DNA from: Nocardioides sp.
GTDB lineage: Bacteria > Actinomycetota > Actinomycetes > Propionibacteriales > Nocardioidaceae
Direction of reading: 5' to 3'
Assembly: GCF_030149505.1 (NCBI RefSeq)
Contig: NZ_JASBRN010000012.1
Span: 100,701-164,700 of the forward strand
DNA: 64,000 nucleotides
This document shows positions 27,011 through 36,261 of the stretch, piece by piece. The notes below the pieces were generated by a model, which saw only the letters and a program-made list of their open reading frames with translations, was not told the DNA's origin and did no database searches. The translations under genes and the position numbers were made by a program. The stretch's first letter is position 1; each line of letters begins with the position of its first letter.

Positions 27011-28336
27011 TCAATTGACGTCGGTGCCGGGGGCGTCGTACCCCGCGGGCAGGCCGCGCTCGTTGCCCTCGTGCTCCAGCGAGGCGCCGAAGGTCGCCCG
27101 GAGCTCGATCTCGTCCTCGAGCACACCCGCCAGGCGGCGTACGCCCTCACGGATGCGCTCGGGGGTGGGGTAGCAGAAGGACAGCCGCATGGCGCCGGAG
27201 CCGTAGCCGTCGGCGAAGAAGGCGGTGCCCGGCACGTAGGCGACGCGGGCGGTCACGGCACGCGGCAGCATCGCCTTCGCGTCGATGCCGGGCGGGAGGG
27301 TCAGCCAGACGTAGAAGCCGCCGTCCGGGACGTTCCAGCGACAGCCAGCCGGCATGAGGTCGTCGAGGGCGGAGACCATCGCGTCGCGGCGCTCGCGGTA
27401 CATCTCCCGGAACTGCTTGATCTGGCCCTGCCAGTCGTGCGCGGAGAGGTACGCCGAGATCGCCATCTGCGAGAACTGCGGCGGGCAGAGCGTCGCGGAC
27501 TCCTGGGCCAGCACGAGCTTCTCGCGCACGGGGTGCGGTGCGAGCGCCCAGCCGACCCGGAAGCCCGGGGCGAAGGTCTTGGAGAACGACCCGAGGTAGA
27601 TGACGTTGTCGGCGTCGTCCGCACGCATCGCGCGCAGGGGCTCCTGGTCGAACCCGAGCAGGCCGTAGGGGTTGTCCTCGAGGACCAGCACGCCCTCGCG
27701 GCGGCAGATCTCCAGGACGCGCGCGCGTCGCTCCAACGACATCGTCACGCCGGCGGGGTTGTGGAAGTTCGGGATCGTGTAGAGGAACTTGATCCGGCGC
27801 CCGGCGCGCTTCGTGGCCGCGATCGCCTGCTCGAGCGCCTCCGGCACCAGCCCGTGGGCGTCCATCTCGGCGTGCACGACCTCGGCCTGGTAGGCCCGGA
27901 AGACGCCCAGCGCACCGACGTACGACGGCGCCTCGCAGATCACGACGTCGCCCGGGTCGCAGAAGATCCGCGTCACCAGGTCCACGGCCTGCTGGGAGCC
28001 GACGGTCACGACCACGTCGTCGGGGTGCGCCTCGATCCCCTCCAGCCGCATCACCTCGGCGATCTGCTCGCGCAGCTCCGGCACGCCCTGGCCCGAGCCG
28101 TACTGCATCGCCACCGGCCCGTGCTGCAGGACCAGGTCGTTGATCGCGTGCCCGACCACGTCGAGCGGCAGCCCGGTGATGTTGGGCATCCCGCCCGCCA
28201 ACGACACGACCTCCGGCCGGGAGGCGACCGCGAACAGGGCCCGGATCTCCGAGGCCGTCATGCCGGCCGTGCGCGCGGCGTACCGGTCGACGAAGGAGTC
28301 GAGACGGGCGTGCGAGCGCGCGGGGGTGCTGTCCAT
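27011..28336 (-). CDS. PLP-dependent aminotransferase (aspartate aminotransferase fold, MocR/LysN-like)
   Basis: 441 residues, fold type I. Landmarks: V-S-L-A-G-G-M-P (45-51), Y-G-S-G-Q-G-V-P-E-L-R (79-89), the Y-T-I-P-N-F-H-N-P-A-G motif near 186-196, the PLP lysine in GSFSKTFAPGFRVGW (Lys253) and the C-terminal R-L-S-F-C-Y arginine that holds the carboxylate. Members transaminate 2-aminoadipate, aromatic or branched amino acids; substrate not decidable here. ATG 28336 follows GAGGG closely. Divergent from the GNAT gene. Confidence 0.88.
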   Translation of the reverse strand: MDSTPARSHARLDSFVDRYAARTAGMTASEIRALFAVASRPEVVSLAGGMPNITGLPLDVVGHAINDLVLQHGPVAMQYGSGQGVPELREQIAEVMRLEGIEAHPDDVVVTVGSQQAVDLVTRIFCDPGDVVICEAPSYVGALGVFRAYQAEVVHAEMDAHGLVPEALEQAIAATKRAGRRIKFLYTIPNFHNPAGVTMSLERRARVLEICRREGVLVLEDNPYGLLGFDQEPLRAMRADDADNVIYLGSFSKTFAPGFRVGWALAPHPVREKLVLAQESATLCPPQFSQMAISAYLSAHDWQGQIKQFREMYRERRDAMVSALDDLMPAGCRWNVPDGGFYVWLTLPPGIDAKAMLPRAVTARVAYVPGTAFFADGYGSGAMRLSFCYPTPERIREGVRRLAGVLEDEIELRATFGASLEHEGNERGLPAGYDAPGTDVN

Positions 28337-28457
28337 GATCCCTCTAGCATGAACGATGAGGCACCCGCACGCACGCGCTGGCCGGGTGCTGGGCGGGTCG
28401 AGGGGTGTGGCGGTCCTCACCCCGCCCCGGGTGGAGCAGAGGCTGCGGAGGTGCACC

Positions 28458-29168
28458 GTGGGACGTCGGGTCGTGCCGCTCACGCTGGACCTGCTCGACC
28501 GCCTGCCGCCGCACGACGCCCCGTGCCGGTCGTGCCTGTGCTGGGCCGTGGACGCCGTACGCCGGGAGCGGATCGGCCCCGACCTGGGGTCCCGCGTCGA
28601 GGCCAAGGACGCCTGGGTGTCCGAGCTGCTGCGGGAGTGGGGCTCGTGCGGGCGGGCGATCGTGCTGGAGGCCGAGCCGGTCGGGCTGGTGCTCTACGCC
28701 CCGCCTGCGTTCCTGCCCGGGGCAGCGGCCGTGCCGACCGCACCGGCCTCGCCCGACGCGGTGCTGGTCGCCGACATCTGGGTGCGGCCGGACCTGCGCG
28801 GCCACGGCCTGGGTCGGTTGCTGGTCCAGGCGACGGCCCGGGACCTGCTGTCGCGCGGCGGGGTCCGGGCGATGGAGGCCTTCGGCCGGCGTGGCCCGGG
28901 TGCGCCCGCATGCACCGCCCCGGTCGACTTCTGGCTGCGCACCGGGTTCCGCACCCACCGGGCCCACCCCGTGGTGCCCCGGGTGCGGATGGACCTGCGG
29001 AGCACCGTCACGTGGATGGACGAGGTCGAGGCCGCCCTGGAGCGGCTCGTCGGGGTGGTCCGGCCGGCCGGCGTACCCGTCCCACGATGGAGCCCGGACG
29101 CACCGGTCCCCGCCGTCCAGCGGACGACGGGGACCGGTGAGGCAGGCGCGTCAGGTCAGGCCGTGTAG
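28458..29168 (+). CDS. GNAT family acetyltransferase with Cys-rich N-terminus
   Basis: 236 residues. The start GTG is fixed by a perfect GGAGG six bases upstream. The N-terminus P-C-R-S-C-L-C-W-A-V-D holds three closely spaced cysteines (C-x-x-C-x-C), unusual for GNAT proteins and possibly metal-binding. The acetyl-CoA site is V-R-P-D-L-R-G-H-G-L-G-R-L-L-V-Q. The position, between parB and the thioredoxin genes, is that of Rv3916c in M. tuberculosis, and this gene may be its counterpart. Its last 13 bases overlap the trxA 3' end on the other strand. Substrate unknown. Confidence 0.82.
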   Translation: MGRRVVPLTLDLLDRLPPHDAPCRSCLCWAVDAVRRERIGPDLGSRVEAKDAWVSELLREWGSCGRAIVLEAEPVGLVLYAPPAFLPGAAAVPTAPASPDAVLVADIWVRPDLRGHGLGRLLVQATARDLLSRGGVRAMEAFGRRGPGAPACTAPVDFWLRTGFRTHRAHPVVPRVRMDLRSTVTWMDEVEAALERLVGVVRPAGVPVPRWSPDAPVPAVQRTTGTGEAGASGQAV

Positions 29169-29482
29169 TCGGCCAGCTCGTTGAGCAGGGTCGCCTTGGG
29201 GCGGGCGCCGACGATGGACTTCACGACCTCGCCGCCCTGGTAGACGTTGATCGTCGGGATGCCGGTGACGCGGTAGGAGCTCGGCGTCACGGGGTTCTCG
29301 TCGACGTTCATCTTCAGGAACGTGATCTTGTCGCCGTGCGCAGCGGCGATCTCCTCCAGGATCGGGGCGACCTGGCGGCACGGGCCGCACCACTCGGCCC
29401 AGAAGTCCACGAGGACCGGCTTGTCGGACTTGAGCACCTGCGCCTCGAACTCGGCGTCGGTGACGGCGGCGATGTTGCCCAC
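29156..29482 (-). CDS. trxA: thioredoxin
   Basis: 108 residues, starting V-G-N-I-A-A-V-T. The redox site is W-A-E-W-C-G-P-C (Cys32, Cys35); the cis-proline lies in G-I-P-T-I-N. Reduces cytoplasmic disulphides using electrons from the adjacent TrxB. GGGAG seven bases before the GTG fixes the start. Last gene of the murJ-sigM-trxBA series. Confidence 0.96.
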   Translation of the reverse strand: MGNIAAVTDAEFEAQVLKSDKPVLVDFWAEWCGPCRQVAPILEEIAAAHGDKITFLKMNVDENPVTPSSYRVTGIPTINVYQGGEVVKSIVGARPKATLLNELADYTA

Positions 29483-29564
29483 GACTGGGCTCCCTTCGTC
29501 AGTACTGCTGGGTGGGTCGTGCGGGGAGAACACCACGCTCGGCGGCGGTGTTCCCAGGGACTGC

Positions 29565-30554
29565 TCAGGCGTTGATCTCGGCCTGGGCGCGCTCGGCGGC
29601 CTCCGTGGTGCTGGAGGTGACGTGCTCCAGCTCGCCGAGGTAGCGCTCGGCGTCGAGGGCGGCGGCGCAGCCGGTGCCGGCCGCGGTGATGGCCTGGCGG
29701 TAGTGGTGGTCCACCAGGTCGCCGCAGGCGAAGACGCCCGGCAGGTTGGTCATCGTCGAGGGGTGCTCGACGAGCACGTAGCCGTTGTCGTCGAGGTCGA
29801 CCTGCCCGGTCAACAGCTCCGAGCGCGGGTCGTGGCCGATCGCGATGAACAGGCCCGTCGCCGGGAGGTCGGAGCGCTCGCCGGTGACGGTGTCCTCGAG
29901 CACGACCTTCTCCAGGCGGTCCTCGCCGACGATCTCGGCGACCTTGGAGTTCCAGATGATCTCCAGCTTGGGGTCGGCGAAGGCGCGCTCCTGCATGATC
30001 TTGGAGGCGCGCAGCTCGTCGCGGCGCACGATGAGGGACACCTTGGACCCGAAGCGGGTCAGGAAGGTCGCCTCCTCGACCGCGGAGTCGCCGCCGCCGA
30101 CCACGGCGATGTGCTGCTCGCGGAAGAAGAAGCCGTCGCAGGTGGCGCACCACGAGACGCCCCGGCCCGACAGCGCGTCCTCGTTGGGCAGGTCGAGCTT
30201 GCGGTAGCCCGAACCCGTCGCGAGGATGACCGAGCGGGCGCGGAACTCACCGGTGGCGGTGCGCACGACCTTCACGTCGCCGGTCAGCTCGACCTCGATG
30301 ACGTCGTCGGCGACCAGCTCGGCGCCGAAGCGCTCGGCCTGGGCACGCATCTCGTCCATCAGGGCCGGGCCCATGATGCCGTCGCGGAAGCCGGGGAAGT
30401 TCTCGACCTCCGTGGTGTTCATCAGCGCACCTCCCGCGGTCACCGACCCCTCGAAGACCAGCGGGTGGAGGCTGGCGCGGGCGGCGTAGACGGCAGCGGT
30501 GTACCCGGAGGGGCCGGAGCCGATAATGATCACGTTGCGGATGTCGTCGGACAT
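29565..30554 (-). CDS. trxB: thioredoxin-disulphide reductase
   Basis: 329 residues. FAD motif [12 protein letters not shown] (10-21), active site W-C-A-T-C-D (Cys136, Cys139), NADPH motif [11 protein letters not shown] near 152-162, and the FAD-closing [10 protein letters not shown]. Passes electrons from NADPH to thioredoxin. AAGGA five bases before the ATG. A 208-base gap to the upstream anti-sigma-like gene contains a possible TACGAT -10 box (30637-30642), so trxBA may have its own promoter. Confidence 0.96.
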   Translation of the reverse strand: MSDDIRNVIIIGSGPSGYTAAVYAARASLHPLVFEGSVTAGGALMNTTEVENFPGFRDGIMGPALMDEMRAQAERFGAELVADDVIEVELTGDVKVVRTATGEFRARSVILATGSGYRKLDLPNEDALSGRGVSWCATCDGFFFREQHIAVVGGGDSAVEEATFLTRFGSKVSLIVRRDELRASKIMQERAFADPKLEIIWNSKVAEIVGEDRLEKVVLEDTVTGERSDLPATGLFIAIGHDPRSELLTGQVDLDDNGYVLVEHPSTMTNLPGVFACGDLVDHHYRQAITAAGTGCAAALDAERYLGELEHVTSSTTEAAERAQAEINA

Positions 30555-30658
30555 GCGTGTCCTTCCCCGCCTCGGCGGCGGACGATGACGGTGGGTCGGT
30601 GCGCGGCGCCGGACGGCCCGCACAGAGGTGGAACCGATCGTAGGCGAGCGGCATTCCA

Positions 30659-30682
30659 GCGCCCGGGGACGCCCGCGGGCGC
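30659..30682 (-). terminator. possible terminator between the anti-sigma-like gene and trxB
   Basis: GCGCCCG / CGGGCGC, 7 base pairs with a 10-base loop, about 80 bases downstream of the anti-sigma-like stop and upstream of the possible trxB promoter. No T run. Confidence 0.35.
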
Positions 30683-30762
30683 ACCGCGGTCGGAGGTGCG
30701 GGAGTGCCGGGTCGGGGTGGCGGATCTGACGGTTCGGCGGTTCCGACGTGACGGCTCGGCGG

Positions 30763-31608
30763 TCAGGGCACGGGGAGGGTGACCGAGCGCAGGACCTCGC
30801 CGGTGCCGCACTGCAGCAGCGCCGCCACCTGGGTGGCGCCCTCGACCGGTCGCAGGACCAGGACGGCCGGCGAGCCGTCGTACAGGACGGCGACGGGGGT
30901 GCCGGGGCCGACCTCGGGCGGGGTGCAGCCCTGCCACGCGCGCTGCACGCGAGGAGCGGCGTCGCGCAGGAGCTCGGACCCCTGCGTGCGGGCGGCGGTG
31001 CGCCCCGCTCCGTCGAGGCGTCGCTGCAACCGCTCGGCGACGTCGGCGAAGCTGGCCTCCTGGACCTCCACGAGGCGCCCGCCCAGGGCCAGGAGGTCGT
31101 CCCCGACGGCCGACATCGAGCCGGCCACCGACCCGCCGTCGGTCGCCGCCTCGGGGGAGGCGTCCAGGGAGTACACCTCGGCTGGCTCCTCCGACTCCAG
31201 CGCGGCCAGGTCCTCGTCGCTGGCTCGGCCCTCGCTCGGGTCGGCGAGCTCGCCGTCGGCGGCCACCTCCGAGGTCGCCGCCGCGTCCCCTCCGCTCTCG
31301 GTGCGGTCGACGACCGCGTCCACGCCCACTCCCGCCACGACCACCGCGGCGGCGGCGACGAGCAGGGTCAGGCCGCGGCGCGGTCGGCGCGCCGGCGCGG
31401 CCGGGCTGGGGGCGCCGGCAGCGCGCGCTGCCGCGGCGTAGCCGTCCAGGTCGTCGTGCAGGTCGTGCGGGGGCGCCTCGCCGTCGAGCCGGGCGAGGAC
31501 GTCGTCGAGCCGCGCGGCGACGTCCTCGGGGACCGGCTCGTCGTGGCGCGCACGGCCCAGCAGCCGTCGTAGGCGCGCCTCGTCGGCCGGGCTCAGCTCC
31601 TCGCTCAC
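30763..31608 (-). CDS. membrane protein, probable anti-sigma factor of SigM
   Basis: 281 residues. A cytoplasmic acidic/helical region (1-75, [14 protein letters not shown]), one membrane helix (79-97, [17 protein letters not shown]) and an extracytoplasmic domain with two cysteines (C-T-P-P, Q-C-G-T). This one-helix layout directly downstream of sigM matches RsmA (Rv3912), the anti-SigM factor of M. tuberculosis; sequence identity is not obvious, so the assignment rests mainly on position and topology. GTG start with AGAGGAG eight bases upstream. Confidence 0.65.
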   Translation of the reverse strand: MSEELSPADEARLRRLLGRARHDEPVPEDVAARLDDVLARLDGEAPPHDLHDDLDGYAAAARAAGAPSPAAPARRPRRGLTLLVAAAAVVVAGVGVDAVVDRTESGGDAAATSEVAADGELADPSEGRASDEDLAALESEEPAEVYSLDASPEAATDGGSVAGSMSAVGDDLLALGGRLVEVQEASFADVAERLQRRLDGAGRTAARTQGSELLRDAAPRVQRAWQGCTPPEVGPGTPVAVLYDGSPAVLVLRPVEGATQVAALLQCGTGEVLRSVTLPVP

Positions 31609-31752
31609 GGCGGGTGCTCCTCTGGTCAGGGTGCGGGGGATGGGTGGTGCTGGTGCTGTGGTGGTGCGCCGCCTGCGGCGGGTGGTGCTGCCCCGCAGCG
31701 GACCCCGACGGCGTACGTCGGTCGGGGGCGGTCCGGTCGGGTGCTGGTCCGG

Positions 31753-32526
31753 TCAGGGCACGGGTGGTGCTCGGGCGTCCGTGGGTCCGACGTGCGGGCC
31801 TGCGACTGGGTTCCCGGTCGCGGGGTGGTCCACCTCACCCGGCTCGGCGTCGAGGAGCAGCGGGGCCAGCACGACCGCGAGCCGGGCGCGCGCGCGGGAG
31901 CAGCGGGACTTCACGGTGCCGACCGGGCAGTCGAGGATCCGCGCTGCCTCGGCGACGGGGTACCCCTCCATGTCGACCAGCACCACGGCGGCGCGCTGCT
32001 CGGCCGGGAGCGCTGCGAGCGCTGCGAGCACGGCTCGTCGCTCCTCGGCCCGGACCGAGGCGACGTCGGGCTGCTCCGGCAGCTGGCCCGGGGCTCGGCC
32101 GGCGACCGCGTGGTCGTCGACGTCGTCGGGGAGCGGGTGGGTGCGACGGACCTTGGCCGCGCGGAGCCGGTCGAGGCAGGCGTTGACCACGACGCGGTGG
32201 AGCCACGTGGTGACGGCCGAGTCACCGCGGAAAGACCCGGCCCGACGGTACGCCGAGACCATGGCGTCCTGGAGGCCGTCGGCGGCGTCCTCGGGGTTGC
32301 CGGTGGTGCGCAGTGCCACCGCCCAGAGCCGGTCACGGTGCCGCCCGAAGAGCTCCCCGAAGGCGCCCGGCTCCCCGGCGACGTGGGCGGCCAGCAGCTC
32401 CCGGTCCTCGCGGGTGGACCAGTCGGTGGGGCCGGGACCGCCGGTGCCGTCCGCCGGGCCGGGGTCGGAGGTCCGACCCACGGCCCCGGGCAGCGAGGGG
32501 CCCTCCGGCTGGACCGGGGCGCTCAT
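31753..32526 (-). CDS. sigM: ECF RNA polymerase sigma factor SigM
   Basis: 257 residues. Region 2 occupies about 43-110 (F-G-E-L-F-G-R-H-R-D-R-L-W-A-V-A, then P-E-D-A-A-D-G-L-Q-D-A-M-V and T-W-L-H-R-V-V-V-N-A-C). Region 4 lies at about 165-220 (L-P-A-E-Q-R-A-A-V-V-L-V-D, V-A-E-A-A-R-I-L-D-C-P-V-G-T-V-K-S-R). The N-terminal 35 and C-terminal 30 residues are Pro/Gly-rich extras. The gene order murJ-regulator-sigM-anti-sigma-trxB-trxA is that of mycobacterial sigM, which responds to envelope stress. ATG overlaps the upstream stop by four bases. Confidence 0.93.
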   Translation of the reverse strand: MSAPVQPEGPSLPGAVGRTSDPGPADGTGGPGPTDWSTREDRELLAAHVAGEPGAFGELFGRHRDRLWAVALRTTGNPEDAADGLQDAMVSAYRRAGSFRGDSAVTTWLHRVVVNACLDRLRAAKVRRTHPLPDDVDDHAVAGRAPGQLPEQPDVASVRAEERRAVLAALAALPAEQRAAVVLVDMEGYPVAEAARILDCPVGTVKSRCSRARARLAVVLAPLLLDAEPGEVDHPATGNPVAGPHVGPTDARAPPVP

Positions 32527-34502
32527 CCGCGCACCACGATCTCGGCGACCTCGGCCCGCCAGCCGTCGGGGACCTCGGGCAGGTCGGTGAACCAGACGGT
32601 GAGGTAGCGGCCCGGGGTGGGCTCGTCGAGCTCGACGGTCTCCTCCGGACCGCCGGACACCTCCGCGACGGGCTCGAGCCCACCGGCGACGGGGTCGCCC
32701 CCGGGGGCCTGCTCGGTGAGGAAGAGCGAGACCTCGGTCGGCGCGCCGACCAGCTGGAGGTCCACGGCGCGGACCTCCTGGCTGTTCCCGAGGTCGAGCA
32801 CCAGGCCGACACCTGTCTTGAGCCCCGCCGGACCGAAGTCCTGGAGGTAGGTCGCGGTGCGCCAGATCGTGGCGGGGTCCCCGTCGACGACCAGCGGCAG
32901 GCTGTCGGGGTTCTCCTCGCCGTCCTCGCCCTGGGGGTCGAGGTCGTTCACACCGGCGACGTCGAGAGGTCGGGCCGGAGCGGCGGAGGTGCGGTCGGAG
33001 GGGGAGGCCGAGCCCTGGTCCTCCGGGACGGTGCCGAGAGGGGTGCGACCGCGGCCGAGGTTGAAGGCCACGACGACCGCCACCAGGACGACCATCGCGG
33101 CGAGCAGCACGGCGGCGAGCCGGAAGGTGTTGCGCCCGGGCACCTCGTCGTCGACCACGGGGCCGGTGCCGGTGGGCCAGCCGGTGTCCACCAGGCCGTG
33201 CGAGCCGGTCGGGTAGCCGGTGTGGCCCGGGTGGCCCGGGTGCCCTGTGTGATGCCCGGCGTCGGTGTCCCACGGCCAGTACGACGCCGAGCCGGTGCTC
33301 GGGGCGGGGACCCGGCTGCGGCGTACCGGGGCGCCCTCGGGCGGGTCCGGGGCGAAGAGCGGACGGGCCGGGGGCTCCTCGAACGGTGGGGGCGGGCTCG
33401 CCGGGCGGGCGCCGGGCGCGGCGAGGAACCCCGGCAGCTCGGCCTGGGTGACCTCGCCGGTCGCGTCGCCGGTCGAGCCGTCGTCGGTCCTCCCGTCGGG
33501 CGCCCCGTCGTTCCCCTCGTCGGGCACCTCCTCGGGCCCCTCGTCGGGCGCCGTGGTCGCGCCGGCCGGGGACGCGGGTCCGGCGCTGTCCGCGTGGGGG
33601 TCGCGCACGGCGAACTCCGGAACCTGAGGCAGCACGACGGTCTCGTGGCCGCGGCTGACCAGCCGGGAGACCATCGACTCCTGGATGCCGACCGGGTCGC
33701 CGACGAACTCCTCCAGCGCTTGGCGCACCTGGGAGGCCGGGACGCTGCGACCGGGACGCGGGTGGAGCACCTCGTCGCACAGGGTGTCCAGCTCGCGGGG
33801 GATGCCGGCGCGCACCTGCCGGGGCCGCAGCACCCGGTCGTGGTCCGTGGGGGCCGGCGGCACCGCCGAGCCCGAGCGACCGGCCCAGCGACCGGTGAGC
33901 GCCGCGTACAGCAGGCCGGCGAGATCGACCACGTCGCCCTCGGCGCTGCCCTCGGAGCACCCGTGCAGGGCAGCGTCCACCGACCAGCCGATGACCCGGA
34001 CGGCCCCGGAGGTGTCGACGAGGAGGTTCTCGGGGTTGAGCCGACCGTGGGGGACGCCCGCGGCGTGGGCGACGCAGCACGCTGCGGCGACCTCGCCCAC
34101 CAGCCAGGCGGCCCGTCGAGGCGCGAGCGGCCCGCCGGTGGCGAGCATGATGTCGAGCGACGTGCCCGAGCCCCACTCGTTGACGACGTAGCAGAGACCG
34201 GCGCTGCGCTCGGCGTCGAGCACCCGCAGGATGTGCGCGTCGAGCACCGTCGCCGAGCGGCGGGCTGCGGCCAGCAGCCCCTCGGCCCGCGGGTCGTCGG
34301 CACTGATGACGTGCAGCGCCACGTGCCGCTCCAGCACCCGGTCGTGGGCTCGCCAGAACCGGCCGTCCCCGCTCTCGCTCAGCAGGTCGACCAGGCGGTA
34401 CCGGTCCGCGAGGACGTCTCCGGGCCGGATCGAGGCGGGCACGCGGCTCCCTGGGGCGGCTGGTTCGGGTGGGTCAGGTCGGTCAGGTGGCTCGGGGGCC
34501 AT
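32523..34502 (-). CDS. membrane pseudokinase with extracellular discoidin-like domain (MurJ partner)
   Basis: 659 residues. Residues about 30-270 have the Ser/Thr kinase fold, but each catalytic motif is degenerate: the ATP lysine position reads V-A-L-H (His64), HRD reads H-G-R (152-154) and DFG reads I-G-W (171-173). A Pro/Gly/His-rich linker follows, then a membrane helix (FRLAAVLLAAMVVLVAVVVAF, about 450-472) and an outer domain of about 140 residues with D-G-D-P-A-T-I-W-R-T-A-T-Y and L-D-L-G-N-S, typical of galactose-binding/discoidin folds. In M. tuberculosis the same parts are fused to the C-terminus of MviN and bind FhaA when phosphorylated. Here they form a separate gene between murJ and sigM. 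Confidence 0.85.
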   Translation of the reverse strand: MAPEPPDRPDPPEPAAPGSRVPASIRPGDVLADRYRLVDLLSESGDGRFWRAHDRVLERHVALHVISADDPRAEGLLAAARRSATVLDAHILRVLDAERSAGLCYVVNEWGSGTSLDIMLATGGPLAPRRAAWLVGEVAAACCVAHAAGVPHGRLNPENLLVDTSGAVRVIGWSVDAALHGCSEGSAEGDVVDLAGLLYAALTGRWAGRSGSAVPPAPTDHDRVLRPRQVRAGIPRELDTLCDEVLHPRPGRSVPASQVRQALEEFVGDPVGIQESMVSRLVSRGHETVVLPQVPEFAVRDPHADSAGPASPAGATTAPDEGPEEVPDEGNDGAPDGRTDDGSTGDATGEVTQAELPGFLAAPGARPASPPPPFEEPPARPLFAPDPPEGAPVRRSRVPAPSTGSASYWPWDTDAGHHTGHPGHPGHTGYPTGSHGLVDTGWPTGTGPVVDDEVPGRNTFRLAAVLLAAMVVLVAVVVAFNLGRGRTPLGTVPEDQGSASPSDRTSAAPARPLDVAGVNDLDPQGEDGEENPDSLPLVVDGDPATIWRTATYLQDFGPAGLKTGVGLVLDLGNSQEVRAVDLQLVGAPTEVSLFLTEQAPGGDPVAGGLEPVAEVSGGPEETVELDEPTPGRYLTVWFTDLPEVPDGWRAEVAEIVVRG

Positions 34503-34583
34503 CGTAGGGCGGTCGCGTCCGCCGCGTGGCGGGACGGGTCGGCCGGTCCCCGGTCACCGGAGCGGACGGGGCGGACGGGGCGC

Positions 34584-36251
34584 TCACGAGCGTCGGGTGA
34601 CCAGCGACAGGACGGCGGTGACCTCACGCACCCGGAACGCCCGGGCCAGCGCGAGGAAGGCGAGCACGTCCACCCCGCCCACGACCGCGACCACCAGGGC
34701 CGACCACGCCCGCCCGGGCAGCGGGGGCTCCTCGCCGGCCACGGCGTCCAGGCCCAGGTGGACCGCCCAGGCCAGCGCCGTCGAGAGGGCCACCACCAGG
34801 ACGATCCGCACCGCGAACCGCAGCAGCCGGGCGCCGTCGAGGCCGCCGAGCCGGCGCGACAGCACGCGGTAGGACAGCACCGCGCCCACGAGGTACGCCG
34901 CGCCGTACGCCACCACGAGGCCCGGCGAGGTCCACGCCGGGCCGGTGGTCGTCACCACCGCGACCGCGACCGCGACGTTGGTGGCCGCGACCGCGCACTG
35001 GTTGAGGAAGACCGTGCGGGTCTGCTCCAGGGCGTAGAACCCGCGCAGCACGAGGTAGTGGACCGTGAAGAAGAGGATCGCGGGACCGAAGAGCGCCAGC
35101 GTCGGGACGTAGTTGTCGACCGTGGCGGCCGCGGCGCCGTAGCCCAGCAGCAGCCGGGCGAGCTCCGGGGCGAGCAGCGGCAGCAGGGCGGCGAACGGAA
35201 CCATCACCACCAGCGCGGTGCGCATGGTCGAGGACAGCGTCGCGCCGAGCCGGGCCAGGTCGCCGTCGGCCGCGGCGCGGGAGAGCCGGGGCAGGATCGC
35301 GGTCGCCAGCGAGACGGTGATGACCGAGTGCGGCACCATCACGATGAGGAACGCCGAGGAGTAGACGGTGTAGCCGGTGCCGTCGGCCTCCCCGGCCCCG
35401 GTGCCGGTCGAGGCCAGCCGCACGACCACCGTGTAGGCCAGCTGGTTGACCACGACGAAGAGCACCGTCCAGGTGCCGAGCCGCAGCGTGTGACCGAGCC
35501 CGGTGTCGCGGAAGTCGAAGCGGGGGCGGTAGCGGAAGCCGGCAGCGCGCAGGTAGGGGAGCAGCACGAGCAGCTGCACGGCGATGCCGAGCGTGGAGCC
35601 GATGCCGAGCAGCAGCTCCTGGCCGGTGGTGAAGCCGCCGCGCTGCTCGGCCTCCGTGGCCGCCCCGAACACCACGAGGTAGACCACGAGGGTCGCCACC
35701 GAGATGACGTTGTTGGCGATCGGCGCCCACATCATCGGCCCGAAGCGCTGGCGGCTGTTGAGGATCTGCCCGACCAGCACGAACATCCCGTAGAAGAGGA
35801 CCTGCGGCAGGCACAGCCGGGCGAAGGCCAAGGTGGAGTCCAGCGCGTCCGGCGGCCAGGTGTCGGAGGTGTAGAGGTCGACGACCCACGGTGCGGCGGC
35901 GACGAGCACCAGGGTCACGGCCGCCAGGAAGAGTGCGGCGAGGGTGACGACCCGGTTGGTGTAGGCCTCGCCGCCGTCGGGGTCGTGCGACATCGCCCGC
36001 ACCAGCTGCGGCACGAGCACGGCGTTGAAGACGCCGCCGGCCAGCAGGATGTAGAGCATGTTCGGGATCGTGTTGGCGATCGTGAACACGTCGGCGTGCA
36101 CCAGGTTGCCCAGGGCCGCGGCCAGCAGGATCGAGCGGATGAAGCCCGAGAGCCGGGAGAAGGTCGTGCCCGCGGCCATCACCGCGGAGCTGGAGAGGAT
36201 CGAGCGCTGCTCCTCGCCCGGGTCCTCCGCCGGATGCGCCTGACCGCTCAT
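34584..36251 (-). CDS. murJ: lipid II flippase MurJ
   Basis: 555 residues with about 14 hydrophobic segments. The MVF family core is visible: S-S-A-V-M-A-A-G-T-T-F-S-R-L-S-G-F-I-R (22-40), I-A-N-T-I-P-N-M-L-Y-I-L-L-A-G-G, and P-Q-V-L-F-Y-G. It moves lipid II to the outer membrane face for peptidoglycan synthesis. Unlike mycobacterial MviN it stops after the membrane part; the regulatory kinase-like and sugar-binding-like parts are in the next gene. ATG start 10 bases after the DUF6049 stop. Confidence 0.95.
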   Translation of the reverse strand: MSGQAHPAEDPGEEQRSILSSSAVMAAGTTFSRLSGFIRSILLAAALGNLVHADVFTIANTIPNMLYILLAGGVFNAVLVPQLVRAMSHDPDGGEAYTNRVVTLAALFLAAVTLVLVAAAPWVVDLYTSDTWPPDALDSTLAFARLCLPQVLFYGMFVLVGQILNSRQRFGPMMWAPIANNVISVATLVVYLVVFGAATEAEQRGGFTTGQELLLGIGSTLGIAVQLLVLLPYLRAAGFRYRPRFDFRDTGLGHTLRLGTWTVLFVVVNQLAYTVVVRLASTGTGAGEADGTGYTVYSSAFLIVMVPHSVITVSLATAILPRLSRAAADGDLARLGATLSSTMRTALVVMVPFAALLPLLAPELARLLLGYGAAAATVDNYVPTLALFGPAILFFTVHYLVLRGFYALEQTRTVFLNQCAVAATNVAVAVAVVTTTGPAWTSPGLVVAYGAAYLVGAVLSYRVLSRRLGGLDGARLLRFAVRIVLVVALSTALAWAVHLGLDAVAGEEPPLPGRAWSALVVAVVGGVDVLAFLALARAFRVREVTAVLSLVTRRS

Positions 36252-36261
36252 CGTCGTGGCC

